Source of the DNA: Amycolatopsis jejuensis
GTDB taxonomy: Bacteria; Actinomycetota; Actinomycetes; Mycobacteriales; Pseudonocardiaceae
Length of the DNA: 64,000 nucleotides
Direction: 5' to 3'
NCBI RefSeq assembly: GCF_000717335.1
Contig: NZ_JNYZ01000008.1
Location: forward strand, 124,001 to 188,000
A program made the position numbers and the translations under genes. Shown piece after piece: positions 42,889-51,731 of this stretch. Within the stretch, counting starts at the first letter, position 1; the number at the start of each line of letters is the position of its first letter. The notes under the pieces are model-generated. The model made no database searches. It had not been told where the DNA came from and saw only the letters and a program-made list of their open reading frames with translations.

Positions 42889-43788
42889 TCACACCAGATT
42901 CTTCGACGACCGGATCTGCCGCAGCAACGTCTCCACGATCCGCCCCCGCAACTCCCCCGTCCGCACGATCGCCGACAACGTCGTCTGCGCCCACGGCTTG
43001 TTGATCGGAATCAACGTCACCCCATTACCACTCGTCGTCGACGGCGCCAACGTGTTCGCAATCGCGATCCCCACCCCCGCCCGCACCATCCGCTGCGCCG
43101 TCTCCGCACCATCAGTCGTGTACACAATCCGCGCGTCGATACCGCTCGTGAGCTCCTCGAACGCCTTGCGCAGGATGCTGCCCTCGCGGAAGTAGATGAG
43201 CGGTTCGCCGGACAGGTCGTCGATGTCGAACGTCTCCGCGCGCGCCAGCGGGTGCGTGTCGGGTACGCACAGCACCAGGCGGCCGGTCATCAGGTCGACG
43301 TAGTGCAGCCGGTCGTCGTCCGGTGGCTCGCCGGGGAGCGGGACCCGCGTGATGAGACCGAGGTCGAACGTGCCGTCGAGGACGCCGTCGCGCACGATGT
43401 ACGTGCCGCCTTCGGTGACCTCGAAGCGGATGTTCGGATGTCCCTCGTGCATTTCGCGGACGAGGTGCGGCAGCACCCGCATGCTGCCGATCGCGACGGT
43501 ACCCATGCTGACCGTGCCGATCTTGAGGCCGTCGATCGCGCTGGCCTCCTGCCGGAGCAGGTCCTCGGCCCGGATCGCCGCCTTCACGTGCGGCAGGATC
43601 CGCTCCGCCGCATCCGTCGGCCGGACCCCGTGCGCACCGCGCATCACCAGGACGACCCCGAGGTCCTCCTCGAGCCGCTGCACCTGGTTGGTGATGGTCG
43701 GCTGCGACACGCCGAGCTCGTGGGCCGCCTGCCGGAAGGAGCCGGTGCGCAGCGCCGCCTCGAGGTAGCGCAACTGCTCGAATCTCAC
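42889..43788 (-). CDS. LysR-family transcriptional regulator
   Basis: This 299-residue protein begins 'MRFEQLRYLEAALRTGSFRQ', then 'LGVSQPTITNQVQRLEEDLG', a clean LysR helix-turn-helix. The effector domain starts near residue 92 ('LKIGTVSMGTVAIGSMRVLP'). It uses GTG 43788 after AGGGG. It lies 82 bp downstream of the SDR gene, at the end of the BVMO operon. It is the only LysR gene in the 42-64 kb cluster, so it is the natural candidate for the T-N11-A dyads at 49.2 and 53.1 kb. Confidence 0.9.
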   Translation of the reverse strand: MRFEQLRYLEAALRTGSFRQAAHELGVSQPTITNQVQRLEEDLGVVLVMRGAHGVRPTDAAERILPHVKAAIRAEDLLRQEASAIDGLKIGTVSMGTVAIGSMRVLPHLVREMHEGHPNIRFEVTEGGTYIVRDGVLDGTFDLGLITRVPLPGEPPDDDRLHYVDLMTGRLVLCVPDTHPLARAETFDIDDLSGEPLIYFREGSILRKAFEELTSGIDARIVYTTDGAETAQRMVRAGVGIAIANTLAPSTTSGNGVTLIPINKPWAQTTLSAIVRTGELRGRIVETLLRQIRSSKNLV

Positions 43789-43870
43789 GCTCGACCCCTA
43801 CTCCCGCCGGGACCGCGGCGCCGCTGCCGCCGTCCTCCCGGCCATCGTATGGTCGAGCGCCCCCGGATGC

Positions 43871-44683
43871 TCAGCCGGAAAGCAGGTCGAGACCGGTCGC
43901 GTCGACCGCGCGGGCCCCGCCGTCGATCGGGATCGTGGCGCCGGTGACGTACCCGGCGGCCGGGGTGAGCAGAAATGCGATCGCCGCGGCGACCTCGTAG
44001 GGCTGGCCGAGCCGGCGCAGCATCGTCTTGCCGCTGAACTGCTCCACCATCGCGCGGGCGTGCTCCCCGGCGAGGAACCGCGGCGACAGGAACAATCCCG
44101 GCGCCACCGCGTTGACCCGGATGCCCTCCGGCCCGTACTCGTCGGCCAGCTGCCGCACCCAGCTCTCCAGCGCCGCCTTCGCCGGGCCGTACCCCGCGGC
44201 GTAGCTGCCCGCGCGGGTGCCGTTGATGCTGGACACGTAGACGACCGCGGAATCCGGGCGGGCCAGCAGCGGGACCAGGTGCTGGGCGGCGAGGAAGGCG
44301 TGCGTCAGGTTGACCCGGAAGTCCTTCTCCCATTCGGCGAGAGTGAAGTCCGGCAACGGTTTCCGCTGCATCTGGCCGATCACGTCCACGTACCCGTGCA
44401 GGGGCGCGCTGGCGGCATACGACGCGAGCGCGCGGGCACCGTCCTCGGTGGACACATCGGCGGCGAACCGGTCCGCACCCAGTTCTGCGGCGAGTTTTCC
44501 GAGAGCTTCCCGGTCGACGTCGACCAGCAGCAGCTGCGCGCCGAGCGACGCGAGCGTGCGGGCCACGTGCTCACCGATACCGGCCGCCCCGCCCAGCACG
44601 GCGAACCGCCTGCCATCGAGGCGGAACAGCCCGTCGTGCCGGACGTCCGGGGCGGCGACAGCGTCGTGGGGGTCGTCGAACAC
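43871..44683 (-). CDS. SDR-family oxidoreductase with atypical NNAG region
   Basis: The protein has 270 residues. The cofactor motif is GGAAGIG (31-37) after an about 24-residue N-terminal extension. The catalytic segments are 'VYVSSINGT' (Ser) and 'AGYGPAKAALESW' (Tyr, Lys). The usual NNAG motif after the fourth strand is replaced by 'DVIGQMQRK', which may change the active-site proton relay. A 'YVTGATIPIDGG' tail is normal. It lies 4 bp after the alpha/beta hydrolase gene. Likely oxidises an alcohol in the cluster's pathway. Confidence 0.88.
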   Translation of the reverse strand: MFDDPHDAVAAPDVRHDGLFRLDGRRFAVLGGAAGIGEHVARTLASLGAQLLLVDVDREALGKLAAELGADRFAADVSTEDGARALASYAASAPLHGYVDVIGQMQRKPLPDFTLAEWEKDFRVNLTHAFLAAQHLVPLLARPDSAVVYVSSINGTRAGSYAAGYGPAKAALESWVRQLADEYGPEGIRVNAVAPGLFLSPRFLAGEHARAMVEQFSGKTMLRRLGQPYEVAAAIAFLLTPAAGYVTGATIPIDGGARAVDATGLDLLSG

Positions 44684-44687
44684 GGTT

Positions 44688-45515
44688 TCAGGCTCCGTTC
44701 ACGAAGTCGGCGATGATGCGCCAAGTCTGCTCGGGGTGGCTGATGTTCGGGGCATGCCGGTACGGCACCGGCGCGACCGTGACGGCCGGGCAGAGATCGG
44801 CCAGGTGCTTGACCCAGCCCCGTTCGACCAGCGGGTCACTCGCGCAGTCGAACAGCAGGACCGGCGTCGTGACGTCGGCGAACGGCGCCGGGTACGGATC
44901 GGCGGGCCGCGCGATCCGCAGCGGCTCCGGCGGCGACGCGTGCGGGGCGAGCATCCCGGCGTAGTGCCCGGGCATCGCGGCCCAGCGCATCCGGGCGCCG
45001 ATCTGGTCCTCGATCCCGGGGTGGTCGTCGCACAGGAGCCGGACCAGCCGGGTCATGTCCTCGCGGGTCCCGTCGTACCCGGCCAGCTCGGCACTCGCCG
45101 CACTCCGCCACGGGCCGCCGGTGCCGCTGATCGACGTCACCGACGCGATCCGCGCACTCGACCGGGCATCCAGCAGCGCCCGCAGCGCAATGGACCCGCC
45201 GAAGGAGTTGCCGGCCAGGTGAATCGGGCCGGTGACCCCGAGCCGGTCGAGCAGCGCGTAGACGTGCCGCAGCCGGAAGCCGAACGGCGACTGGTCGAGC
45301 CGGACCGCCTTGGCCGACCCGCCGAAGCCCAGCAGGTCCGGCGCAATCACCCGGTGGGTGCGGGCCGCGAGCGGAAGCACCGAGCCCCAGGTGACGTCCG
45401 AGGAAGCGCCCCAGGCACCGTCGTGGAGGAAGACCACAGTGGACTCGTGGTCTTCTCCCCCGGTGAGGTAACGGGTTTCGAGATCGTTGACGACGATCGT
45501 GTGTTCGGTGATCAC
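44688..45515 (-). CDS. Alpha/beta-fold hydrolase
   Basis: The protein has 275 residues. It has 'VVFLHDGAWG' (oxyanion), nucleophile elbow AGNSFGG (about residue 105), acid region 'LLFDCASDPLVERG' and 'PNISHPEQTW' for His. The GTG at 45515 has AAGGAG 10 bp upstream; the longer frame is rejected. It is 28 bp downstream of the Baeyer-Villiger monooxygenase gene, the expected place for the esterase or lactonase that cleaves the monooxygenase product. C-C bond hydrolysis is an alternative. Confidence 0.88.
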   Translation of the reverse strand: MITEHTIVVNDLETRYLTGGEDHESTVVFLHDGAWGASSDVTWGSVLPLAARTHRVIAPDLLGFGGSAKAVRLDQSPFGFRLRHVYALLDRLGVTGPIHLAGNSFGGSIALRALLDARSSARIASVTSISGTGGPWRSAASAELAGYDGTREDMTRLVRLLCDDHPGIEDQIGARMRWAAMPGHYAGMLAPHASPPEPLRIARPADPYPAPFADVTTPVLLFDCASDPLVERGWVKHLADLCPAVTVAPVPYRHAPNISHPEQTWRIIADFVNGA

Positions 45516-45543
45516 TGTGCACTGTCTCCTTAGGACGGACCGG

Positions 45544-47454
45544 TCACCGGAACTCGTACTGGTCGGGATCGACGGCCTGGGTGCTGCTGATGTAGCGGTG
45601 CGCGGAAAGCGGCCACATGACCGTCGAGCGGCCCTCGGCGTTGTGGTACCAGCTGTGGGTCTTGGACCAGCCCCACACCCGCATCGCACCGGCCTCGCCG
45701 ACTTCGTCGCGGTATTTCTCGAAAACGTCGCGGCGCAGCGAAAGGGACGATTTCCCGGTGGCCAGCAACTGTTCCACCGCGCTGAGCAAATACACCGACT
45801 GGCATTCGATGAACAGCACGAGATTGCCGTGCAGCAGCAGATTCGTATTGGGGCCGTACATGCAGAACAGGTTCGGGAAATCCGGGATGGTCAGCCCCAG
45901 GTAAGCACACGCGTCGATGCCCCACGACTCGTGCAGGTCCACCCCGCCCGCGCCGGTGACCTTCATCGGCATCAGGAAGTCCGAGGCGTTGAACCCGGTG
46001 CCGAAGACGATCACGTCGACGGGGACGTAGTGGCCGTCCTCGGTGTGGATGCCGCTGCCGTCGATGCGGGCGATGCGCTTGGTGACGAGTTCGACGTGGT
46101 CCTGTTTGAGCGTGGCGACCCAGGTCCCGTCGTCGCGGATGATCCGCTTCGCGCCGGGCGGATAGTCGGGGATGATCTTCGCGGCGAGGTCGGGGCGGTC
46201 CTCGATCTGGCCGAGCAGGTACCCGGTGAGCAGTTCGCGCAGCTTTTCGTTGGCCGCGGACACCGCGTGCTCGGTGGGCGGGTACGCCGGATCGACGGTC
46301 GCGGCGGCCAGCCTGCCGATCGCGCGGGGCAGGAAGATCGAGAACCGGTAGTACGCCCGGTACAGCGGAACCTCGCGCAGCAACGCCCGTTCCGCCTCGG
46401 GGACGTCCTGGCGCAGCTCCGGGGTCGGCTGCAGATAGGGGGCGCTGCGCTGGAAGATCGTGAGCGACTCCGCCGCCCGCGCGATGGCCGGGGCGACCTG
46501 GACGCCGGTCGCGCCGGTGCCGATGATCGCGACCCGTTTCCCGGCGAGGTCGACCCCGTGGTCCCACTGCGCGGTGTGGAACACCGGGCCGTCGAACGTG
46601 TCGAGGCCGTCGATGCGCGGGATCATCGGCCGGTTCAGCTGGCCGACGGCGGACACCAGGACGGAGAACTCCTCGGTCCGCGCGGTGCCGTCCGGGCCTT
46701 TCGTGGTCACCGCCCAGTGCTGCTGCTCGTCGTCCCACGCGGCCGCGGTGGCCTCGGTGCCGAAGCGGATGTGCGCCAGCAGCCCGTTTTCCTCCGCGAA
46801 CGCCCGCAGATAATGGAAAATGACGTCCTGGCGGCAGAAGTACGACGGCCAGTCGTGCGGGAAGAACGAATACGTGTAAATGTGGCTGTGCACGTCGATC
46901 CGGCAGTCGGGATAGCTGTTCTCGTACCAGGTCCCGCCGACATCGTCGTTCTTTTCGAGGATGGTGAAATCGACCCCGGCCTGTTTCATCCGCAGCCCGG
47001 CCATCAGCCCGGACAGACCGGCGCCGACGATCGCCACCCGCATCGGGCGGGCCGGGTCGAGTTCGTCCTTCGTCCACTTCGGCGCGCGCGGGTCGGTGCC
47101 CGGCGGCACGAACGCGACGCGCAGCAGGTCCGCGTCCTCGCCTGCGGACCGGTCGAGTGCCCAGGCGGCAATGGATTCGAGGACCGTCGCGGACGGTTCG
47201 GCGGGCCAGCCGCTCAGGTCGGCGAGGAACGGTTCGAGGGCCGCGAAGCAGAACTCCCGTGCCGCCGCGTCGGTTTCCGCGTCCAGTCCGGTGGCGGGCA
47301 GGAGGTCCGGATCGGGCCGCCACTGCGGGCGCAGCACGGACGGGTCGTCGGTGAGATGCGCGACGAGCATCAGCAGCGCGGGGGTCTCGGCTGCCTGCAG
47401 GTGGCCGCGTACCTGCTCCGGGGACGGCTGGGCGGAATCAGACAACGCGGGCAT
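45544..47454 (-). CDS. Baeyer-Villiger monooxygenase, 4-hydroxyacetophenone-monooxygenase-like
   Basis: The protein has 636 residues. Two Rossmann motifs, GAGLSG (144-149) and GTGATG (312-317), flank the fingerprint 'FDGPVFHTAQWD' (287-298; FxGxxxHxxxW). An about 135-residue N-terminal extension before the first Rossmann motif is characteristic of the HAPMO-type branch and absent from cyclohexanone-type enzymes. It inserts oxygen next to a carbonyl using FAD, NADPH and O2. The ATG at 47454 overlaps the upstream hydrolase gene by 17 bp. An aryl or bulky ketone substrate is an inference from the subgroup. Confidence 0.92.
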   Translation of the reverse strand: MPALSDSAQPSPEQVRGHLQAAETPALLMLVAHLTDDPSVLRPQWRPDPDLLPATGLDAETDAAAREFCFAALEPFLADLSGWPAEPSATVLESIAAWALDRSAGEDADLLRVAFVPPGTDPRAPKWTKDELDPARPMRVAIVGAGLSGLMAGLRMKQAGVDFTILEKNDDVGGTWYENSYPDCRIDVHSHIYTYSFFPHDWPSYFCRQDVIFHYLRAFAEENGLLAHIRFGTEATAAAWDDEQQHWAVTTKGPDGTARTEEFSVLVSAVGQLNRPMIPRIDGLDTFDGPVFHTAQWDHGVDLAGKRVAIIGTGATGVQVAPAIARAAESLTIFQRSAPYLQPTPELRQDVPEAERALLREVPLYRAYYRFSIFLPRAIGRLAAATVDPAYPPTEHAVSAANEKLRELLTGYLLGQIEDRPDLAAKIIPDYPPGAKRIIRDDGTWVATLKQDHVELVTKRIARIDGSGIHTEDGHYVPVDVIVFGTGFNASDFLMPMKVTGAGGVDLHESWGIDACAYLGLTIPDFPNLFCMYGPNTNLLLHGNLVLFIECQSVYLLSAVEQLLATGKSSLSLRRDVFEKYRDEVGEAGAMRVWGWSKTHSWYHNAEGRSTVMWPLSAHRYISSTQAVDPDQYEFR

Positions 47455-48241
47455 CCTTAGGGGTATCAGCGGCGGCGAAGAACTCCGCCAGCAGCGCTGC
47501 CACGGGCGCGGGATGGGTGAACGCGGTGAGGTGACCACCGGGCGCGAACCGCAGGTCGGCATGCGGGATCGACGCGTGCAGGCTTTCCAGGACCGCGCGG
47601 GGAGTGCTGACGTCGTCGGTACCGCCGAGCACGAGAGCGGGCACCGACGGTGGCACGGAGAACTCGCCGACGGCGGTCATGGCTTCGAGGTACGCGGCGT
47701 GGATTCCGGGGTCCCCGCTCAGGAACTGGTCACGGGCGCGGCCGAGCAGCGGGTGCGGCTCGCCGCCGAACCAGCGTGACATCGTCAGGTCGGCGAGCGC
47801 GGCCAGCCCGCCCGGCGCGCGGGCCGCCTCCGCCCGCGCCCGGGCACCGGCGCGCGCATTGTCGTCGTACGAACCTGTGGTCGCCATGAGCACGGCCGCC
47901 TCGGCGAGGTCGGGGTGCCGGTGCGCCAAAGCCTGTACGACCATCCCGCCGAGGGAAATCCCCGCCACGGCAACGCTGGTCATGCCAAGGGTCCGGGCGA
48001 GCAGCGCGATGTCGTCGGCCACCCCGGCCAGCGAGATCGCACCCGGGTCACCTTCGCTTTCGCCGTGGCCGCGTAGATCCGGTAGTACGCAACGGAATCT
48101 GCCGTCCAGCTCGGCCGCGAGCGGCTCGAACCACGAACCGTCGAGCGCGAGCGAGTGCACCAGGATCAGCGGACGCGGGCCGTCGCCGACGACCCGGTAC
48201 GCGAGCCCGGTGCCGTCCGCCGCGTCGATCCATTCGGTCAC
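47438..48241 (-). CDS. Alpha/beta-fold hydrolase (3-oxoadipate enol-lactonase-like)
   Basis: The protein has 267 residues. 'RPLILVHSLALDGSWFEPLA' carries the oxyanion loop, 'LPDLRGHGESEGDPG' the lid start, GISLGG the nucleophile elbow (about residue 98), 'LVLGGTDDVSTPRAV' the Asp and 'FAPGGHLTAF' the His. The overall pattern is that of PcaD-type enol-lactonases and small esterases. The GTG at 48241 overlaps the ATPase stop as GTGA. A second hydrolase in the same operon suggests two successive ester or lactone cleavages. Confidence 0.88.
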   Translation of the reverse strand: MTEWIDAADGTGLAYRVVGDGPRPLILVHSLALDGSWFEPLAAELDGRFRCVLPDLRGHGESEGDPGAISLAGVADDIALLARTLGMTSVAVAGISLGGMVVQALAHRHPDLAEAAVLMATTGSYDDNARAGARARAEAARAPGGLAALADLTMSRWFGGEPHPLLGRARDQFLSGDPGIHAAYLEAMTAVGEFSVPPSVPALVLGGTDDVSTPRAVLESLHASIPHADLRFAPGGHLTAFTHPAPVAALLAEFFAAADTPKDARVV

Positions 48242-49116
48242 GAGGACGCCTCCTGGTCGGCTTGGCGCCGTTCCTCCGCGGCGGCGACTTCCTCGCGCAG
48301 CCGCCCCGACAGCGTTTCGAGGTACTTGCCGAACTCCGGCGACGCCGTGCGCATTTCCTGCGTGCGCGGGCGCGGCAGGTCGATCCGCAGGTCCGCGACG
48401 ATCCGGCCGGGCCGCGCGGCCATCAGCACCACCCGGTCGCTGAGCAGGATCGCTTCCTCCAGGTCGTGCGTGACGAACACGACCGTGGGCCGTTCCTCCT
48501 CCCACAGCCGGATGAACTCCTGCTGCTGGTTCGCCCGGGTCTGCGCGTCCAGTGCGGCGAACGGCTCGTCCATCAGCACGACGCGCGGGCTCTGCACGAG
48601 GGTCCGCGCGATCGCGACGCGCTGCCGCATGCCTTGCGACAGGTGCAGGACGTCCGAATCGGCGAACTCCTCCAACCGGACCCGGCGCAGCCATTCGTCG
48701 GCGCGCCGCCGCCGTTCCGCCGCCGAAACGTGCCGGACTTCCAGGCCCAGTTCGACATTGCGCCGGACGCGGCGCCACGGCAGCAGCGCGTCACGGGCGA
48801 ACATGAAGGCGACGTCGTCGGACGTGCGCTCGACCGGTTCGCCGTCGAGCAGCACGCTCCCGGCACGCGGCCGTTCCAGTCCCCCGGCCATCGCGAGCGC
48901 GGTGGTCTTGCCGCAGCCGGACGGGCCGACGATGCTGACGAACTCCGACGCGCCGATGTCCAGGTCGAAATCCTCCAGGACGAGCACCGCGCGCTTGCCG
49001 TGGATGAAGTTGTGGCTGACGTGCCGGAAGGTGATCGGCGCACCGGCCGGAGCCGCTTGCCCGTCCTGCTGCGATGCGGATTCCGGCCTCGGATACACCA
49101 TGCTGGTCTGCCTCAT
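48238..49116 (-). CDS. ABC ATPase, SsuB/TauB (nitrate/sulfonate/taurine) type
   Basis: The protein has 292 residues. It has Walker A GPSGCGKTT (about 64-72), 'FARDALLPWRRVRRNVELGL' (the Q-loop region typical of SsuB/TauB), signature LSQGMRQRV and Walker B VVLMDEPFAALD. GCGGAG precedes the ATG at 49116. The matching permease is on the opposite strand across the divergent promoter, and the binding protein is at 59.9 kb, so this importer is encoded in three pieces. It heads the BVMO operon. Confidence 0.92.
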   Translation of the reverse strand: MRQTSMVYPRPESASQQDGQAAPAGAPITFRHVSHNFIHGKRAVLVLEDFDLDIGASEFVSIVGPSGCGKTTALAMAGGLERPRAGSVLLDGEPVERTSDDVAFMFARDALLPWRRVRRNVELGLEVRHVSAAERRRRADEWLRRVRLEEFADSDVLHLSQGMRQRVAIARTLVQSPRVVLMDEPFAALDAQTRANQQQEFIRLWEEERPTVVFVTHDLEEAILLSDRVVLMAARPGRIVADLRIDLPRPRTQEMRTASPEFGKYLETLSGRLREEVAAAEERRQADQEASS

Positions 49117-49195
49117 TGCAACTCCGCTGGGTCGGTCGAGAGAACCGTGATGCTCCGCGACCCGGGCCGCAGGTGTCAATACGAACCGGCGCCCG

Positions 49196-49222
49196 CGCGG
49201 GCTATCGCTCCGATAGCCCGCG
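49196..49222. promoter_or_regulatory. 27-bp dyad CGCGGGCTATCG-CTC-CGATAGCCCGCG
   Basis: Perfect 12-bp arms lie around a 3-nt spacer, centred 93 bp upstream of the ATPase start and 79 bp upstream of the divergent SDR start. The core TATCGCTCCGATA is a T-N11-A palindrome, the LysR-box pattern. The core recurs at 53.07 kb. Because the position is between divergent starts, it is an operator rather than a terminator. Confidence 0.7.
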
Positions 49223-49287
49223 AAGCGTTGCCAGAACGGCGGCCGGTGGCGAGCCTGAGTCCGGAACCGGACCTTCGGAGGACAGCG

Positions 49288-50118
49288 ATGACACCGGCGC
49301 AGCAAGCGGTTTCGCCGTTCGGCGGCGTGCAGTTCGACTTTCGCGGCCGGGTGGCCGTGGTGACCGGTGCGACCGGCGGGATCGGCGGCGCGGTCGCCTG
49401 CCGGTTCGCCGCCGCGGGCGCCGACCTCGTGGTGCACGGGCGGCGGGCCGACGCACTCGCCGAGGTCGTGACCGAGATCCGCAAACAGGGTCGCGACGCG
49501 GTCGCGGTCACCGGCAACATCCGGGACCCGCAGACCGCGGCCGACATCGCCGCCGCGGCGGAAAACCGCTTCGGCCGCGTGGACATCCTGATCAACAATG
49601 CCGGCGGCAACTTCGGCGCGCGGCTCGACGAACTGTCGGTCAATGCGTGGAATGCGATGATCGAGGCGAACCTCAGCGGCGCCTTCCATCTGGCGACCGC
49701 GTGCCTGCCGTCGTTCCGGCGCCAAGGCGGCGGCGCGGTGGTGAACATCGGGTCCGCCTCGGCCGGGCACGCGCATCCGCTGCGAGGTGCCTACGCCGCG
49801 GCCAAAGCCGGTCTCGCGTCGCTCACGCGCACGATGGCGTGGGAGTGGTCGGACCTGAATGTCCGCGTGAACTGCCTGGAGCCGGGCGCGGTCGTCACCG
49901 CCGCTTCGCGGTTCGCCGCCGAGGACGTCGAGGCCCGGGTTGCCCGGTTTGTCGCGATGAACCGGCTCGGCCGCCCCGAGGACATCGCGCCGGTGTGCCT
50001 TTTCCTGTGCTCGGCGGGTGCGGCGTACCTGACCGGGCAGACGGTGGTCGTGAACGGCGGCCCGCACACCGCGACCCCGGCCGACATCGACCTGGTGCGC
50101 GCGCCGCTCGCGGAGTAG
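49288..50118 (+). CDS. SDR-family oxidoreductase
   Basis: The protein has 276 residues. Cofactor motif TGATGGIG (26-33), NNAGG in 'DILINNAGGNFG', Ser in 'VVNIGSASAGHAH' and 'GAYAAAKAGLASL' with Tyr and Lys form the full classical SDR site. GGAGG lies 6 bp before the ATG at 49288. It is the first gene rightward from the CTATCG dyad, followed 37 bp later by the permease gene. It probably oxidises the alcohol formed by the P450 or reduces a ketone in the pathway. Confidence 0.92.
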   Translation: MTPAQQAVSPFGGVQFDFRGRVAVVTGATGGIGGAVACRFAAAGADLVVHGRRADALAEVVTEIRKQGRDAVAVTGNIRDPQTAADIAAAAENRFGRVDILINNAGGNFGARLDELSVNAWNAMIEANLSGAFHLATACLPSFRRQGGGAVVNIGSASAGHAHPLRGAYAAAKAGLASLTRTMAWEWSDLNVRVNCLEPGAVVTAASRFAAEDVEARVARFVAMNRLGRPEDIAPVCLFLCSAGAAYLTGQTVVVNGGPHTATPADIDLVRAPLAE

Positions 50119-50155
50119 TGATGATGCCCGTAGACCCCCGGACCCGGGAGGAACA

Positions 50156-51001
50156 ATGAGCCGATCGATCGTTGCGGACGGAACTGCCGCCGTGGACCTC
50201 CCAGCGATGGAACACGCCGTGTTCGCCGAACGGCGCAAGCGCCGGACGCGGGTACGGCTGCAGGTGTGGGCGATCCGGATCGCGGTCGCGGTCGTGCTCG
50301 TCGGCGGCTGGTACTTCGCGTCGCACCAGGGTCTCATCAACCCGTTGTTCGTCTCGTCCCCCGACGCGGTCGCGAAAGGGCTCGTGAACCAGCTCGGCGA
50401 CGCCGCGTTCTGGACCGACGTGTCCGCGACCTTCGGCGGCGCGCTCGCCGGGCTCGCCGCGGGCGGGCTGCTCGGGATCGTGACCGGCGTCGTGTTCTCC
50501 CGGTCCGAGGTACTCGAACGCGCCGCGACCCCGTTCCTCACGCTGGCCAACAGCCTGCCGCGGCCCGCGCTGGCCCCGATCTTCATCCTGTGGTTCGGCC
50601 TCGGTTTCGCGCCGAAAGCCCTGGTCGCGGGCAGCGTCGTGTACTTCGTCCTGCTCACCTCCACGCTGGCCTCGCTGCGCGGGATCGACCACGACGTGCT
50701 GCAGCTGACCAGGTCGCTCTCGATGTCGCCGGTGCAGCGGTTCCTCAAGATCGAGCTGCCGGCCGCGCTGCCGAGCATCGTCGGCGCGCTGCGTCTCGGT
50801 GCGGTGTACGCGGTGCTGGGCGCGGTTTTGTCGGAAATGGTCGGTGCCTATTACGGCCTCGGGCAGCGGCTGGTCGTGCTCACCGGCAACTTCAAGGTCG
50901 CCGAGTCGTTCGCGGTGCTGATCTTCATGGGGATCATGTCGATGGTCCTCGACTACACCATCAAGGGCCTGGAACACGTGGTCGCGAGCCGGTCCCGGTG
51001 A
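50156..51001 (+). CDS. ABC permease, SsuC/TauC type
   Basis: The 281 residues carry six membrane helices. Family segments are 'WYFASHQGLINPLFVSSPDA' and the coupling region 'LSMSPVQRFLKIELPAALPS' (about 185-204). 'LANSLPRPALAPIFILWFGL' is the conserved 'P..A..PL.I.WFG' stretch. It partners the ATPase at 48.2 kb and the Tat-type binding protein at 59.9 kb. AGGAAC lies before the ATG. The stop overlaps the next SDR start as GTGA. Confidence 0.92.
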   Translation: MSRSIVADGTAAVDLPAMEHAVFAERRKRRTRVRLQVWAIRIAVAVVLVGGWYFASHQGLINPLFVSSPDAVAKGLVNQLGDAAFWTDVSATFGGALAGLAAGGLLGIVTGVVFSRSEVLERAATPFLTLANSLPRPALAPIFILWFGLGFAPKALVAGSVVYFVLLTSTLASLRGIDHDVLQLTRSLSMSPVQRFLKIELPAALPSIVGALRLGAVYAVLGAVLSEMVGAYYGLGQRLVVLTGNFKVAESFAVLIFMGIMSMVLDYTIKGLEHVVASRSR

Positions 51002-51681
51002 CCGCGCCGCTGCTGGTCACCGGCGGTTCCGCGGGGATCGGCGCCCGGCTGGTCACGGCATTCGCCGCCGACCGGCCGGTCGTCGTGCTGGATCCCGCCG
51101 CACCCGCTGACCCGGTACCCGGGGTGCGGTACCTCGCCGCGGACGTGACCGACCACGAATCGCTGGCTGAAGCGGTGTCCGCCGCAGGACCCCTGGCCGG
51201 GCTCGTGCACTGCGCCGGAATCTGCCGCAGCGGGCCGTTCCTGGACATGCCGGTCCGCGACTGGACCCGCATCCTGGAGGTCAACCTGCACGGCACGCTC
51301 GCAACGGTCCAGGCCTGCGCCCCCTCGATCACCGACGGCGGGCGGATCGTGCTCTTCTCCTCCGGTACGGCGTTCAAGGGCCCGGCCGGGCTCGCGGCGT
51401 ACGTCGCAGCCAAAGCCGGGGTGATCGGGTTCGCCCGGTCGATGGCCGCCGAACTCGGCGACCGCGGGATCACCGTGAACGTCATCGCCCCCGGCCTCGT
51501 CGCGACGGCGTTGTCGGCGGACCTGCTGGCCGCGGAACCGGCGACCATTGCCGCGCGGGCGATCTCCCGTCCGTCCACAGTGGACGACTTCGTGGAACCG
51601 GTGCGCTTCCTGCTGTCCCCCGGCGCATCCTTCGTGACGGGGCAGACAATCGTCGTCGACGGTGGCGCGTACAAGCACTAG
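50998..51681 (+). CDS. SDR-family oxidoreductase
   Basis: The protein has 227 residues. TGGSAGIG (8-15) binds the cofactor; 'HCAGICRSG' replaces NNAG; 'IVLFSSGTAFKGP' gives the Ser and 'LAAYVAAKAGVIG' the Tyr and Lys. The protein is compact, with short loops, and ends 'GQTIVVDGGAYKH'. The GTG at 50998 overlaps the permease stop, so longer frames are rejected. It is the last gene of this three-gene unit, ended by a clear hairpin. Confidence 0.9.
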   Translation: MTAPLLVTGGSAGIGARLVTAFAADRPVVVLDPAAPADPVPGVRYLAADVTDHESLAEAVSAAGPLAGLVHCAGICRSGPFLDMPVRDWTRILEVNLHGTLATVQACAPSITDGGRIVLFSSGTAFKGPAGLAAYVAAKAGVIGFARSMAAELGDRGITVNVIAPGLVATALSADLLAAEPATIAARAISRPSTVDDFVEPVRFLLSPGASFVTGQTIVVDGGAYKH

Positions 51682-51682
51682 A

Positions 51683-51722
51683 AAAGCCCGCTCCCCCAAG
51701 CAGATCCGAGGGAGCGGGCTTT
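51683..51722. terminator. Bidirectional terminator
   Basis: AAAGCCCGCTCCC and its near-complete complement GGGAGCGGGCTTT form a 12-13-bp stem around about 14 nt. Runs of A and T at the ends give a short U-tract in both directions. It separates the convergent SDR and P450 genes, whose stops are only about 50 bp apart. Confidence 0.88.
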
Positions 51723-51731
51723 CCCGCGTGG

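Noticed and set aside
49196..49222. 27-bp hairpin considered as a terminator
   Set aside because: It lies between divergent gene starts, where no transcript should end, has only a 3-nt loop and no T-tract. A related dyad lies in another divergent promoter region, so an operator is more likely.
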